64,000 nucleotides of DNA, from positions 124,001-188,000 of the forward strand of contig NZ_JAHNZO010000009.1 of NCBI RefSeq assembly GCF_018998565.1, in the 5' to 3' direction. The notes under the pieces are model-generated. The model was not told the DNA's origin. It did no database searches and was given only the letters and a program-made list of their open reading frames with translations. This document shows positions 50,671 to 60,841 of this stretch, piece after piece. Position 1 is the first letter of the stretch; every line of letters begins with the position of its first letter. The translations under genes were made by a program, and so were the position numbers. Source of the DNA: Paenibacillus oleatilyticus (lineage in GTDB: Bacteria; Bacillota; Bacilli; Paenibacillales; NBRC-103111).

Positions 50671-51444
50671 CTACACGTGCGATGAGGACGGATGGAAGCG
50701 GATGGACTCTCCGTCTTCCGGAACGCGGATTCTTTCGGAGAGACCGAGTCCGGCAACATACGCTCTCAAATCTTCTCTCCGCAGCAGGCAGTGGTTCAGA
50801 GCCTCCATATGAGCGACGATGACTTGAGCGTCCGGTACGGCGCTCGCGGCCTTCGCCACATCTACTTCATTCATCGTAATCGGTCCGCCCTGCAAGAACT
50901 GCGCGCTGCCTCCGAACAGCAAGACGACGTCAGGCGTATGCTCTGCCAAGGCTTGCTCTACCTCCGGGCACCAGATCGTATCGCCGGCAATATAAAAAAC
51001 GGGCTCGCCGGGCGCATTCAGCACAAAGCCGGACACCGGCCCCATACGCTTGCCGATCTCGCCTGTGCCATGCTGACCGGAGGTGCGTACGATGCTGATG
51101 GAATCCCACACGATGCCCGACTCGACGGGCCGAACATCCCGAAAGCCCTGCTCCCGAAGCTTCCCGGCATCCTCCGGCTGGCAGAAAAAGACGATATCCT
51201 TCGGCAGCAGCGTCGCCGCGACGGCGTCGAAATGATCCGGGTGGGTATGGGTAAGCAGGACGGCGTCGGCTTGCAGCAGATGGGTTACGGGAACTTGAAG
51301 GTTCACGGTCGGGTTTGGAAAAGAATTCGGCGTATTCGCAATAGGAGGCATAGCTCCGGCCGGACTTAGCATCGGATCCAGGAGCAGCTTTTTTCCGCCG
51401 TATTCGATATAATGCGTTGCGTTTCGAATGAGTTGAATTTCCAT
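50671..51444 (-). CDS. MBL-fold metallo-hydrolase
   Basis: A 257-residue hydrolase with HTHPDHFD as the first metal motif, IAGDTIW as the Asp motif and a terminal His in VAHMEALNH. It resembles UPF0173-like/L-ascorbate-6-phosphate lactonase-type enzymes; the substrate cannot be stated. Confidence 0.83.
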   Translation of the reverse strand: MEIQLIRNATHYIEYGGKKLLLDPMLSPAGAMPPIANTPNSFPNPTVNLQVPVTHLLQADAVLLTHTHPDHFDAVAATLLPKDIVFFCQPEDAGKLREQGFRDVRPVESGIVWDSISIVRTSGQHGTGEIGKRMGPVSGFVLNAPGEPVFYIAGDTIWCPEVEQALAEHTPDVVLLFGGSAQFLQGGPITMNEVDVAKAASAVPDAQVIVAHMEALNHCLLRREDLRAYVAGLGLSERIRVPEDGESIRFHPSSSHV

Positions 51445-51831
51445 AGGAACGGTACCTCCATTGTTTCTGCATTTGCTTTCTATCCATATTGTAGCGCCAA
51501 GCGGCCATGCAGCGGAACAATCCGGTGAAAGAGAAAAGCGTCTTTTGCTTTCGTGGCGGAAGAAAATGATGAGGAGCCCGTCTTTCGATCAATCGCTAAT
51601 CCGCATAGCGGCTGGGTCCGACAGATACGGCGCTGTCGAACGACCGGATTATTCAAAAAAACACATTGCTATCGAAAGGGGAGGATGGTAATATAGGCTC
51701 ACAAAAGTAAAGTATTGTTACATTTTTCCTAAATAAATGTCGCTTCTTGCCGCCACCGGCGATTCGATTTGCCTATTCTCAAAATTAAAGCGGTTTAATT
51801 TTCATAGCGCGTATCGGAAGGAGCCTACCCC
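51445..51831. promoter_or_regulatory. Intergenic region with a LacI-type operator
   Basis: AAAATTAAA-gcgg-TTTAATTTT (51781-51802) is a perfect 9-base inverted repeat 30 bases before the LacI-family gene, suitable as an autoregulatory operator. Elsewhere in this 387-base gap I see only diffuse AT-rich promoter-like sequence for both divergent genes. Confidence 0.6.
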
Positions 51832-52827
51832 ATGAAAGCAAGCATATACGACGTGGCCAGATATTGCGGGTTGTCCGTAGTGACCGTCTCCCGGGTGTTA
51901 AACAACACAGGCAACGTACGGGAAAAAAACCGGCGAAAGGTGCTGGACGCCATCGAGGCTTTGGATTACCGGCCTCATGCCGCAGCACAAAGTCTTGCCC
52001 GGGGGCATACCCGCATTATCGGTTTGATCATGACTGCGCTGCATGATCGTTTTTTTGAGACGGTCGTCAACGAAATCAACCGCACGCTTGCCCGGTACGG
52101 TTATTTTCTGGCGCTTTCCGTCTCGAACGATGTTCGTTCCCGCGAAAGTCATGATTTGATGCACGAAGACCGGGTGGACGGCTTGATTCTATTGTCGTTG
52201 CCGGAAGAGGACCGATATGTCGCCCAATTGAAGAAGCGGAGCATTCCGTTCGTGCTCATCGATAATCAAAGACGGGATCACATGGTCCCTTCGGTGCTGA
52301 CGGATAATTACTATGGAGGCTACGAAGCGGCGAGGCATTTGCTTTCATTAGGCCATACTTCGATCGCCCACGTATGCGGGCCGGAATATTTTTTGAGCAC
52401 GCGGGAGCGAAAGAGAGGCTTTTTGGATGCGCTCCGGGAGGCGAGACTTTCTCCGTTCGCTGTGGTGCAAGGGGACTACGAAATCGGATTCGGCTACGAA
52501 ACGGCAAAGTCCTGGATCAGAAGCGGGAAGCTGCCTACGGCCGTATTCGCCGGGGACGACTATATCGCGGTCGGGATCGTAAACGCTTTGGCGGAGGAGG
52601 GGATGCGCGTGCCGGAGGCGATGTCGGTCATCGGATATGACGATCAGTACATTGCGTCCCGTCTTCGTCCTTATTTGACGACGGTACGTCAGCCGGCGGA
52701 AAGCATCGGCCAGAGCTCCGTCGAACTGCTGCTCAAATGGATCGGAGCCGGCTCGACGGCAAGCGTCACGGTCGAATGGAAGCCCGAGCTGGTCATCAGA
52801 GAATCGACGGCCGCGCTTAAGGCTTAG
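51832..52827 (+). CDS. LacI-family regulator
   Basis: A 331-residue regulator with the N-terminal HTH SIYDVARYCGLSVVTVSRVLN and hinge HAAAQSLARG, and a periplasmic-binding-protein-like sensor domain (VDGLILLSLPEEDR, DNYYGGYEAARHLLSLGH, GYDDQYIASRL). It probably controls a sugar locus, but none is adjacent, so the regulon lies elsewhere. Confidence 0.9.
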   Translation: MKASIYDVARYCGLSVVTVSRVLNNTGNVREKNRRKVLDAIEALDYRPHAAAQSLARGHTRIIGLIMTALHDRFFETVVNEINRTLARYGYFLALSVSNDVRSRESHDLMHEDRVDGLILLSLPEEDRYVAQLKKRSIPFVLIDNQRRDHMVPSVLTDNYYGGYEAARHLLSLGHTSIAHVCGPEYFLSTRERKRGFLDALREARLSPFAVVQGDYEIGFGYETAKSWIRSGKLPTAVFAGDDYIAVGIVNALAEEGMRVPEAMSVIGYDDQYIASRLRPYLTTVRQPAESIGQSSVELLLKWIGAGSTASVTVEWKPELVIRESTAALKA

Positions 52828-52844
52828 GGAGCGGAATAAGGCAG

Positions 52845-52874
52845 CAGCGGCATCCAAGCGGATGCTGTTTTTCA
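52845..52874 (+). terminator. Rho-independent terminator
   Basis: CAG-CATCC pairs with GGATG-CTG with a bulge, followed by TTTTTC, ending the LacI gene. Confidence 0.65.
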
Positions 52875-52947
52875 TTTACTAGTAATTAAAGAGATTTTGC
52901 GGCAGCCGGGATGCCCGGTTCTGAGCGGTTTGTTTCGTTTAGTTTCG

Positions 52948-53310
52948 TCAGCCGGCGCTGATCGCTTCTTTCACGGCTCTGGTCAGCTTGCGGTACACAA
53001 GCTGGTATGATTCCTCCAGCATGTCCAGTACCTCGGTGTCCGGAACTTCGCCGTTCAGCACGACCGTATTCCAGTGCCGCTTGTTCATATGGTAGCCGGG
53101 GAGCACGGCGGTCGGATACGTTTGCCGTACGATCCAGACGTTGTCGGGATCGCATTTCAGATTGACGCTCGGGATGCCTTGGTGGGTGCCGAGCAGAGCG
53201 AACATTTTGTCGCCGACGAACAGGACGGGCAGGTCCGGGTCGAAAGGATGCTTGAGGCTCGTTCCGGGCTTCTTCAGTCCGTACTCCATAAGACGGGCAT
53301 GATCGATCAT
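52948..53310 (-). CDS. MmcQ/YjbR-family protein
   Basis: A 120-residue protein with the YjbR pattern: PFDPDLPVLFVGDKMFALL, then VNLKCDP and HWNTVVLNGEVPD. The family fold is a double-stranded-beta DNA-binding-like domain; function is not established. Confidence 0.85.
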   Translation of the reverse strand: MIDHARLMEYGLKKPGTSLKHPFDPDLPVLFVGDKMFALLGTHQGIPSVNLKCDPDNVWIVRQTYPTAVLPGYHMNKRHWNTVVLNGEVPDTEVLDMLEESYQLVYRKLTRAVKEAISAG

Positions 53311-53519
53311 AAGTTAACGACTCCTTGAGACTTGTTTTGCTCTATATTGTAACGTATGACCCCGGGTTCTTGCCAGAAGGATAGAGGGATGAATTTGTCG
53401 ACCTAAACCTTGTTTCTTTTTCCGCTATCTGCTAATATAAACAACAGGAACGTTTGTTCTCATTTTGTTCGGACTTTGCTCGCTATTTTCCTACTATTCA
53501 TAGGAATGGATGATATCGA

Positions 53520-54125
53520 ATGTTTAAATATGAGGATCAATCGTTTGCCGAAAAAGATTTCAGTCAAGCGGATTTTCGCGAGGGGGAGCTGCGCAACTGC
53601 ACGTTCTCGCGCTGCCGGTTTCGCACAGCTCATTTGGAGGAGCTATTGACGTCAGGCTGCCGGTTTATCGATTGCGATTTCACCGGGGCTCAGTTTAACG
53701 CGTCCGTTCATCACGGCTCGGCTTTCACAAACTGTCGATTTAGAGGCGCGAATCTGTTTGTCGCCAAATTTGAGGAGTGCAAAATGGTCGGCTCCGACTT
53801 CTCCGAGGCCAGCTTCGACGGAATCACGATCGAGCGGGGTGACTGGTCCTACACAAGTCTGAGGCACGCCAACCTGTCCAAGCAAAACTTGCGAGGAGTC
53901 CGGTTCACGGAAGCCGATTTGTACGAAAGCAATTTCGAAAAAGCGGACTTGCGGGAAGCCGACCTCTCCCGCACGCAGCTGGCCAAATGCAAGCTGTATG
54001 GAGCCGATCTGCGCGGAGCGAACCTGGACGGCGTCGATTTTAAGTCGCTTGAGGTTAAGGGCGCCCGGATGGATGCGGCGCAAGCGATCTTGTTTCTGCG
54101 CTCGCACGGCGCGAAGGTGGAATAA
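53520..54125 (+). CDS. Pentapeptide-repeat protein
   Basis: A 201-residue protein made almost wholly of A(D/N)LxX repeats forming a right-handed beta helix (HANLSKQNLRGVRFTEADL). Relatives such as Qnr and MfpA mimic DNA and protect gyrase from quinolones, but most members have no known role. Start at ATG 53520 after GGAATGGATGA. Confidence 0.85.
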   Translation: MFKYEDQSFAEKDFSQADFREGELRNCTFSRCRFRTAHLEELLTSGCRFIDCDFTGAQFNASVHHGSAFTNCRFRGANLFVAKFEECKMVGSDFSEASFDGITIERGDWSYTSLRHANLSKQNLRGVRFTEADLYESNFEKADLREADLSRTQLAKCKLYGADLRGANLDGVDFKSLEVKGARMDAAQAILFLRSHGAKVE

Positions 54126-54170
54126 GGGCTGCGCTCCGGATGTAGAGCGCATGACCCATGTTCGTAACAA

Positions 54171-55412
54171 CTACGATCCTTGCTTCTTCACGCATCCCAT
54201 CAAGCCGTGCAGCGTCGTCACAAATTGATGTCCGGAGAGGCGTCCCAGTCCGCCGTAGGCACAGTCGATTTCCGTGAATTCAAATACGCGGTCTCTTCGC
54301 AAGCTCGGTCCGTAGATCAGCACCGGCACGGGATCGCCCGAATGCTCGCCGATCTCGCATGGCGTGGAATGATCGGCGGCTACGGCTAAATACGTATCCT
54401 CCGGTAACTGCCTGGCAATGAGACCGACAAGCTCATCGAACAGCTCGATAGCTTGCACCTTGCCGTGCGGATCGTTATCGTGTCCTTTCAGATCGGGGGC
54501 TTTCAGATGAACGTAAACCATGTCGTTTGCCGTAATTTGCTCGATCGTCCATTGCGCTTTTAGCTTGATATCGGTGTCCATGTTCCCGGTCATGCCGCGA
54601 TGGGTAAACGTCTCAAAACCGGCTAATTTGGCGACGCCCAGCACCGTGCTTTCCCCCGCAATACAGCTGCCTTTGAAGCCTCGCCCGCTTGTAATCGGTT
54701 CAAGATGAGCCGCCTGACCGGCCCCCCTTGTCAATAAGTAATTGGCCGGCAGCTTCCCGTTCTTCATGCGCTCAATATTCACGGGGTGCCGTTTCAACAG
54801 CTCGTGGGATTTCTTTAAAAAGAGGTTGAGAAAATATGCCGTTTTGCGTGCTTCCTCCGATGCATCGAGCGCCTGGACCTCACGATAAGGCTGGCCGTCA
54901 TTGGGCGCATGCGGATCGGAGTCGCTGATTTTGTCGCTCAATCCTTTTCCCCGCAGGATTAGGACGGCACGGTGTTCCGTAGCCGCTTTTACATATACCC
55001 GCACCTCGTCTTTGAGTACCATCCCGTTCAAGGCTTCTGCGATGTCGGCTGTCTTCTCGCGAATACGCCCGGCCCGCCGGTCTACAACGATTCCTTCGTC
55101 GTTTACTGTTGCGAAATTGCAGCGGAGCACAACATCCCCTGGCTCCACACCCATTCCTACGCCTAAGGCTTCAATCGGACCGCGTCCCGGATAATGGTCA
55201 GGCTGATAACCGAACAAGATGAGATGCCCCATGTCGGTTCCTACAGAGATGCCGGGCCCGATCAAATCCATCATTCCGGTAATGCCTTGAATGGCAAGCT
55301 TATCCAGATTTCGTCTTTGTGCAGACTCCAGCGGTGTTTTATGATTTAAAGCGGGATGAGGGCGATCCCCCAACCCGTCGGCGATAGCCAGAATAACTTT
55401 TCTGCGCAGCAT
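54171..55412 (-). CDS. apgM: Cofactor-independent phosphoglycerate mutase, archaeal type
   Basis: A 413-residue alkaline-phosphatase-fold enzyme. Motifs: IADGLGDRP at the N terminus, GPGISVGTDMGHL with the catalytic Ser/Thr region, VHLKAPDLKGHDND and VAADHSTPCEIGEHSGDPVP with metal ligands. It interconverts 2- and 3-phosphoglycerate. It sits next to a broken transporter and is likely transcribed with it. Confidence 0.9.
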   Translation of the reverse strand: MLRRKVILAIADGLGDRPHPALNHKTPLESAQRRNLDKLAIQGITGMMDLIGPGISVGTDMGHLILFGYQPDHYPGRGPIEALGVGMGVEPGDVVLRCNFATVNDEGIVVDRRAGRIREKTADIAEALNGMVLKDEVRVYVKAATEHRAVLILRGKGLSDKISDSDPHAPNDGQPYREVQALDASEEARKTAYFLNLFLKKSHELLKRHPVNIERMKNGKLPANYLLTRGAGQAAHLEPITSGRGFKGSCIAGESTVLGVAKLAGFETFTHRGMTGNMDTDIKLKAQWTIEQITANDMVYVHLKAPDLKGHDNDPHGKVQAIELFDELVGLIARQLPEDTYLAVAADHSTPCEIGEHSGDPVPVLIYGPSLRRDRVFEFTEIDCAYGGLGRLSGHQFVTTLHGLMGCVKKQGS

Positions 55413-55427
55413 GCGATCCTCCAGAAT

Positions 55428-56752
55428 TTAATGGATTCCAATTATTTTGAACCAAGTGAATAAGGACAGGCTGATGACGACGGCGCCGATAAAGCAAGTA
55501 ACGACCGCATATTTGACCTGGTCCAATACACTGAAATAACCGGTTGAGAAATAAATCGTATTCACCTTCGAATGCGGCGGCAGGGTGATCGTATACGTTA
55601 GCGTCATCGCCGATGCGAGCGCTAGCGCTACGGGGTCCATCCCCAGTGTTTTTGCCAGTGCGATAAAAGCGGGAATCAGGATGGTGACTCTGACGGTTTT
55701 ACTCGTAAAAATGAGATGGCTGTACATGCTCAGGAAAACAACCAGCACATATACCGCAACGTGGCTCATATGCTCCAGTCCCAGTCCGTTGACCACCTTT
55801 TTGATGATCCATTCCGCGCCCTTGGATTTGTCCAGCGCGTTCCCGACGGCATAGGCGCCCGCGGCGAATATCATCAATTCCCATTTGATGTTCGCTTCCT
55901 TCCACGTAAGCAACCCGACTCGGGGCAGCAAGCACAGGAGCGCGGCGAGAACGGCCGTTTGTTCCGTGCTGATTTCAAAGCCGAACCAGCCTTTTTGATA
56001 GTCTCCGGTTGCCCAGAGGATCACGGTAATCAGGAAAATGACCGTCGCCTTCTTCTCGTTTGTGGAAAAATCCCCCAGTTTTTTTAACTCGTCCTTCAAC
56101 GTATCAATGGTGTTATGAAACGCAGCTTCGCCTTTGAAAGGGAAAATTTTCAACCCGATAAATGCAGCATCATCACTTTCCCCAGATTGCCCTTGCCCGG
56201 AATCGCTTTATAGATATCAAGCAGGATCAGACAAATCGGCACCATCAGCGTCGCTCTGGCCGTCGTGGAAGGAACGAAGAACGCTAATATAAAGTTGATT
56301 AGCACCAAGACTAGCAGCGTCATCTTCGGCGTCCTGCCGAATTTCGTTACCATCCACAGTGCAAGGCGTCTGCCCAAATTCGACTTCATAATGGCGGAAG
56401 TGAGAACGAACGCGGAAACCATCAGCCAGATGACATCGAATCCCAACGTACCGAAGGCGGTTTCCTGATCCTTCACGGCTCCGGTTAAAGGCAGCATCAG
56501 AATCGCTATGATCGATGTCAGGTAGATAGGGATCGGATTCGTGATCCACAGCACCAAAGCCCCTGTAAAGATCGCGATCGATTTTTGCGCGTCAGGCTTC
56601 ATGCCTTCCGGTGTCGGCATAAAGAACAGCAGCAAGAATACGAGAATAGCGATGGGAATCCCCCATGTTTTCATTGCTGCTTCCAAGCCGCCTTTCTTTT
56701 TCTCCGGCGGATCGGCTGTAGCCTTGTTATCCGGCTGCGCGACTTCTGTCAT
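55428..56752 (-). pseudogene. DASS (SLC13) anion/Na+ symporter broken by an internal deletion
   Basis: Two reading frames read as one transporter. The N-terminal part (56752 down to 56150) has the first half, including FVPSTTARATLMVPI near the first SNT motif. It ends in LGKVMMLHLSG then a stop. The C-terminal part (56153 down to 55428) begins KIFPFKGEAAF and continues with the second half (LPPHSKVNTIYF). The middle segment, estimated 65-75 residues, normally containing a Gly-rich GTPPN-type region, is missing, and the frame shifts at the junction. This is probably a disrupted gene; a functional split form is less likely. Confidence 0.75.
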
Positions 56753-56931
56753 TTTACGTTCCCCCTTATGCTGTTTTTTGGTTGCGCTTTCATTATAGCG
56801 GGGGTAAAATGATAATACAATTTGATTTAATTGTAATAACCATAAGAAAAAATTATAGTTTCGTTAGCAATATCCGGGAAGTTGCCCGAAGGTCGGTCAG
56901 GACTTCCCGGCGCAAAAGGAGAGGGCGCTCT
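56753..56931. promoter_or_regulatory. Divergent region with a LysR box
   Basis: TACAATT (56816-56822) and AATTGTA (56829-56835) form a T-rich inverted repeat with six bases between, like a LysR T-N11-A box. It lies between the transporter and the LysR gene, suggesting that gene regulates the transporter. Confidence 0.55.
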
Positions 56932-57837
56932 ATGAATATCACGAAGCTGCAAACGTTTTTGACCTTGGCGGAATGCTTGAACTTTACCGAGGCTGCCGAG
57001 CAGCTGTACTGCTCGCAACCGGCCGTAAGCATGCAAATTCAAGGGCTGGAGCACGATTTTGGCGTTCCGCTATTCGACCGGGTCGGCAAAAAGCTTTATT
57101 TGACCAAACAAGGCGAGCAGCTAAAGCCCTATGCCGAGCAGATCGTCAACCTGCTCCAATCGGCGAAGGAGCATCTTCAACAGCTGGAAAATTTGACCTA
57201 CGGCACGCTGTCTTTCGGAGCAAGCAATTTTGTCGGCGTCTACTTGCTTCCGGCCGCGCTCGGTCATTTTAACCGAACCTTCCCCGGCATCAAAATCAAT
57301 ATGAATATTACCTCATCGCGGCAATTGATCGACATGCTGGAAACGAACAAGGTCGAATTTCTGATCGTTTCCGATCAAATCCCGGTTGACGAAACCCGTA
57401 TGCAGGCCGTCACCTTTTACCAGGACGAGCTTGTGCTGATTGTTAAAGCAGATCACCGCCTTGCCCATGAAGAGGAGTGTTCGCTGGAGGAGCTCACGGC
57501 GGAGACGATGATTTTGAAGCCGAAAAAGTCGGCCACTCGCATTTATCTGGAAAGCAAGTTCAAGGAACACGGAATCTCGTTCCCGAGCGATATGGAGATC
57601 AGTAACCTTGAAGCGATCAAGCAGGGCGTGATTCACGGGCTCGGCGTTTCCATCGTTTCCAAGTTTGCCGTGCAGCAGGAAATCAAAAGCGGCTTATTGG
57701 TTTCCGTTCCGATCAAGGGAGTCGCACTGCAACGGGGAATCGATTATGTCTATCTCAAGAATAAACATCTTTCGCCGGCAGCCAAGCAATTTATTGCCTT
57801 GTTGGATGGGCAAAAAGCGCTCATTGCGAGTCCCTGA
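56932..57837 (+). CDS. LysR-family regulator
   Basis: A 301-residue regulator with HTH LQTFLTLAECLNFTEAAEQLYCSQPAVSMQIQGLEH-type sequence at the N terminus (ending GVPLFDR) and a substrate-binding domain (SNLEAIKQGVIHGLGVSIVS). ATG 56932 follows AAAGGAG. The divergent broken DASS transporter is the expected target. Confidence 0.88.
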   Translation: MNITKLQTFLTLAECLNFTEAAEQLYCSQPAVSMQIQGLEHDFGVPLFDRVGKKLYLTKQGEQLKPYAEQIVNLLQSAKEHLQQLENLTYGTLSFGASNFVGVYLLPAALGHFNRTFPGIKINMNITSSRQLIDMLETNKVEFLIVSDQIPVDETRMQAVTFYQDELVLIVKADHRLAHEEECSLEELTAETMILKPKKSATRIYLESKFKEHGISFPSDMEISNLEAIKQGVIHGLGVSIVSKFAVQQEIKSGLLVSVPIKGVALQRGIDYVYLKNKHLSPAAKQFIALLDGQKALIASP

Positions 57838-57943
57838 TAAATCATTTTTATCTGCCGGGCAAAATAGGGATGCCCGGATACGTACCCCCATATACTTGAA
57901 AAGACGGAAGTCGCACGACGCTTTGGGAGAGGAAGGTGGGCAT

Positions 57944-58876
57944 ATGGCCATTAGACCGCCTGCGCTGCGAAGAGGCGATACCATCGGAGTCGTTGCCATG
58001 GGCAGTCCGTTGGAGGCTGACGTGATCGATGCGCATGTCCAGGTGTTGAGAGGGATGGGATTTCAGGTCGTCTTGGGACGGTATGCGTATGCCCGCAACG
58101 GCTTTCTTGCCGGTACCGATCAAGAGCGGGCGTACGACTTGATGACGATGTTCGCCAATCCGCAGGTCAACATGATTCTTCCCACCCGCGGCGGTGTAGG
58201 CGTGGCCGGCATGCTGCCTTACCTCGATTTTCGCATCATCCGAACCAATCCGAAAATCATTACCGGCTACAGCGACGTGACGTTTCTTCTGAATGCACTG
58301 TACTTGTACGGCGGGCTTATTACCTTTCACAGCCTCATGCTGATTGATTTCAAGGCGGAAACCCCCGCGTATAATTTCGACCAGTTTTTTACCGCCGTAT
58401 CGTCATTATCTTCTTACCGCCCTATTGTAAATCCGCCGAATGTTCCGCTGGTCAGCCGTGTGCCGGGGAATGTCATCGGACCGATCGTCGGCGGCAATCT
58501 GACCTCTGTGGTCGATACGTTGGGTACGCCTTACGAGATTGATACAAGGGGAAAGGTGTTGTTTCTGGAAGAAACCCACGAGCCGGCCAATACGGTGTAC
58601 AGGTATCTGAATCATTTGAAGCTGGCCGGTAAATTCCGGGACTGTCTTGGCATCGTCATGGGCGAATGCACGGATTGTCCGCCTGCCTATGGCAAGTCCT
58701 ATGAAGATGTGGTCACCGAATTCGTCGTTCCTCTCGGTAAGCCTCTTCTGACGAACCTCGCAACCGGACACGGCCACTATAAAGCTGCTATTCCTATCGG
58801 GGCTATGGTGAATCTGAATACGTTCAACAATACAGTGACGGTGCTTGAACCGGCGGTTGGCGTTCGACAGACCTAA
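57944..58876 (+). CDS. S66-family LD-carboxypeptidase (MccF-like)
   Basis: A 310-residue serine carboxypeptidase with the nucleophile in GYSDVTFLLNAL, Glu in FLEETHEP, and His in GHGHYKAAIPIG. It cleaves LD-carboxy bonds of murein tetrapeptides or MccC7-like peptides. ATG 57944 follows GGAAGG. Confidence 0.85.
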   Translation: MAIRPPALRRGDTIGVVAMGSPLEADVIDAHVQVLRGMGFQVVLGRYAYARNGFLAGTDQERAYDLMTMFANPQVNMILPTRGGVGVAGMLPYLDFRIIRTNPKIITGYSDVTFLLNALYLYGGLITFHSLMLIDFKAETPAYNFDQFFTAVSSLSSYRPIVNPPNVPLVSRVPGNVIGPIVGGNLTSVVDTLGTPYEIDTRGKVLFLEETHEPANTVYRYLNHLKLAGKFRDCLGIVMGECTDCPPAYGKSYEDVVTEFVVPLGKPLLTNLATGHGHYKAAIPIGAMVNLNTFNNTVTVLEPAVGVRQT

Positions 58877-58918
58877 CAAAATTGCTGGCGTTTTGTTAAA
58901 TCTTAATCCAATCCTACC

Positions 58919-58948
58919 ACTCCGGATCAGAACGATCCGGAGTTTTTC
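58919..58948 (+). terminator. Rho-independent terminator
   Basis: ACTCCGGATC pairs with GATCCGGAGT (58934-58943), followed by TTTTC. It ends the carboxypeptidase gene. Confidence 0.85.
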
Positions 58949-59107
58949 GTATTCCCGGTCGAATCGGGGCGCCCGGTTAATAAAGTTTTAATGATTTGTT
59001 TAGAAACGGCTAATCCCTGGTTTCTAGAATGTTTAGCTCTTCCAGTTAGGATGAAAGTATGGAAGCCGGAGATGCTTTCAAACCCCAATCCCAAGGAGGA
59101 AGAAACC

Positions 59108-60004
59108 ATGAACAAACGAATCGCATTAACCGGAGTTAGCGTAGCCGTCGGAAGCCTGCTTTTGATCGGTTCCGCCTATGCGGGGCTTGGAGACGCCCCG
59201 GGGTACGACGCTTACAAGTCGGCCGTCAAGCAAACGTTCGCGGTACAAAACGTGACGAAGCAAATGAATGTGACGGTGAAGGATAACGGAACGAAGCTGC
59301 TCGACGTGCAGTCGACCGTTAAAGCCGATAAGGCGAAGGACGAAATGAGCGCGGAAATCAACCTCAGCGGTGGCGGGGCAAGCCAGGGAGTTAGCCTCTA
59401 CCACCAGGACGGCAAGCAAATCGTCAAAGCGAGTGACAACGACGTATACAACATCATAGAAGGAAATGAGTGGAAGGGGAAAGCGGGCGAGCACCGGAGG
59501 CAAGCTCCGGACGGCATTAGTGCCGAAGTCGAAAATGTCGTCGACGCGCTGGTCGGCAATCTGAAGGATTATGTCACCTTATCGCCGCAAGCGGATGGGA
59601 CGAAGAACATCTCGATGCAGCTGAGCGGAAGCCAAATTCCGGCGGTGGCGAATGCGATCGGATCGCTTGTGGTGAAGCAGGCAGCAAACGCAGAGGGGCA
59701 TCATAAAGGCGTTCAAGCGCCTTTCGGCGATAAGCTCCAGGGACTGCAAGACAGCATGCCGAAGCTGACGCAGGACGTGAAGATCGACAAGTTCGATCTG
59801 GCTGCCCGAGTCAACGCCGACAACCGGATCGAGAAGCAGCAAATGACGCTGACGATCAGCGGTAAGGATGCGCAAGGCGTTTCCCACGAAGTCGTCGTTG
59901 CCGCCGATTTCGGCTTGTCCAACTTCAACGGCACGACGGCGGATCACGTCGATCTGAACGGCAAGCAAGTGAAAACGATCGATGTGAACAAACACGGAGA
60001 ATAA
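59108..60004 (+). CDS. Secreted protein of unknown function
   Basis: A 298-residue secreted protein with a signal peptide (residues 1-25, ending SAYA) and a long, lysine-rich, beta-prone mature part; the middle contains VNKQMNVTVKDNG-like strands. ATG 59108 follows AAGGAGGAAG. It precedes an ABC transporter and two-component system, so it may be an exported client or sensor partner. No family recognised. Confidence 0.7.
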   Translation: MNKRIALTGVSVAVGSLLLIGSAYAGLGDAPGYDAYKSAVKQTFAVQNVTKQMNVTVKDNGTKLLDVQSTVKADKAKDEMSAEINLSGGGASQGVSLYHQDGKQIVKASDNDVYNIIEGNEWKGKAGEHRRQAPDGISAEVENVVDALVGNLKDYVTLSPQADGTKNISMQLSGSQIPAVANAIGSLVVKQAANAEGHHKGVQAPFGDKLQGLQDSMPKLTQDVKIDKFDLAARVNADNRIEKQQMTLTISGKDAQGVSHEVVVAADFGLSNFNGTTADHVDLNGKQVKTIDVNKHGE

Positions 60005-60097
60005 GCTCGGTACTGCGGCGCGACGAGGGGCGGCCCGACAGCCGTCCTTCGCCGTCCGCGCAAAAACTTGAGCTTCAATAAATAAGGAGATGAGCCG

Positions 60098-60841
60098 ATG
60101 GAAGCTGTCCTGGAGCTAAACGGATTGACCAAAATTTATCCCAACCGGCGCGGCGTGGAAAATATTACGCTGCAAGTGCAGCGCGGAGATATTTACGGAT
60201 TTTTCGGTCCAAACGGAGCCGGCAAGACGACCGTGATGAAAATCATTGCCGGACTGTGCCGGGCGGACCGGGGGCAGGTGCGCTTGTTCGGGCAAGATGC
60301 GGCTGCCGACTTCGTGAAAGCGATGAGCAAGGTGGGCGTGCTAATCGAAACGGCGGACGCTTACGATTACATGAGCGGCTACAAAAATTTGGAGCTCGCC
60401 GCCCGGTTTTACCCGCAGCTGCCCCGCAAACGGATCGACGAGGTGCTGGAGCTGGTCGGGCTCGCCGCCTTCAAGCACGAGAGAGTAAGCCAATACTCGC
60501 TGGGCATGAAGCAGCGCTTGGGCGTGGCCGCGGCGATCCTGTCCGAGCCGGAGCTGCTTATTCTGGATGAGCCGACGAACGGGCTCGATATCGAGGGTAT
60601 GGTGGAGATGCGCGAATTGATCGCCCGGCTGGCCCGCGAGCAGCACATTACGTTTTTCCTATCCAGTCATCTGATTACGGAGATGGAGCAATTGTGCAGC
60701 CGGATCGGCATTTTGTATAACGGAAGACTGGTTCGGGAAGATTTCGTAGCGGATATCGTACGCGGCGCGAACCCGATGACGCTGGAGAATTATTTTATGG
60801 AACAAGTGCGCGAAGAAAGGAGGGCGGAAGTCCATGCCTAG
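60098..60841 (+). CDS. ABC transporter ATP-binding protein
   Basis: A 247-residue ATPase with Walker A GPNGAGKTT, signature YSLGMKQRLGVA, Walker B LLILDEPTNG. Typical of ABC-2 export systems. It overlaps the permease by 8 bases. Confidence 0.92.
   Translation: MEAVLELNGLTKIYPNRRGVENITLQVQRGDIYGFFGPNGAGKTTVMKIIAGLCRADRGQVRLFGQDAAADFVKAMSKVGVLIETADAYDYMSGYKNLELAARFYPQLPRKRIDEVLELVGLAAFKHERVSQYSLGMKQRLGVAAAILSEPELLILDEPTNGLDIEGMVEMRELIARLAREQHITFFLSSHLITEMEQLCSRIGILYNGRLVREDFVADIVRGANPMTLENYFMEQVREERRAEVHA

Noticed and set aside
51461..51691. A 76-codon frame in the gap before the LacI gene
   Set aside because: It has no ribosome binding site and a composition unlike neighbouring proteins.
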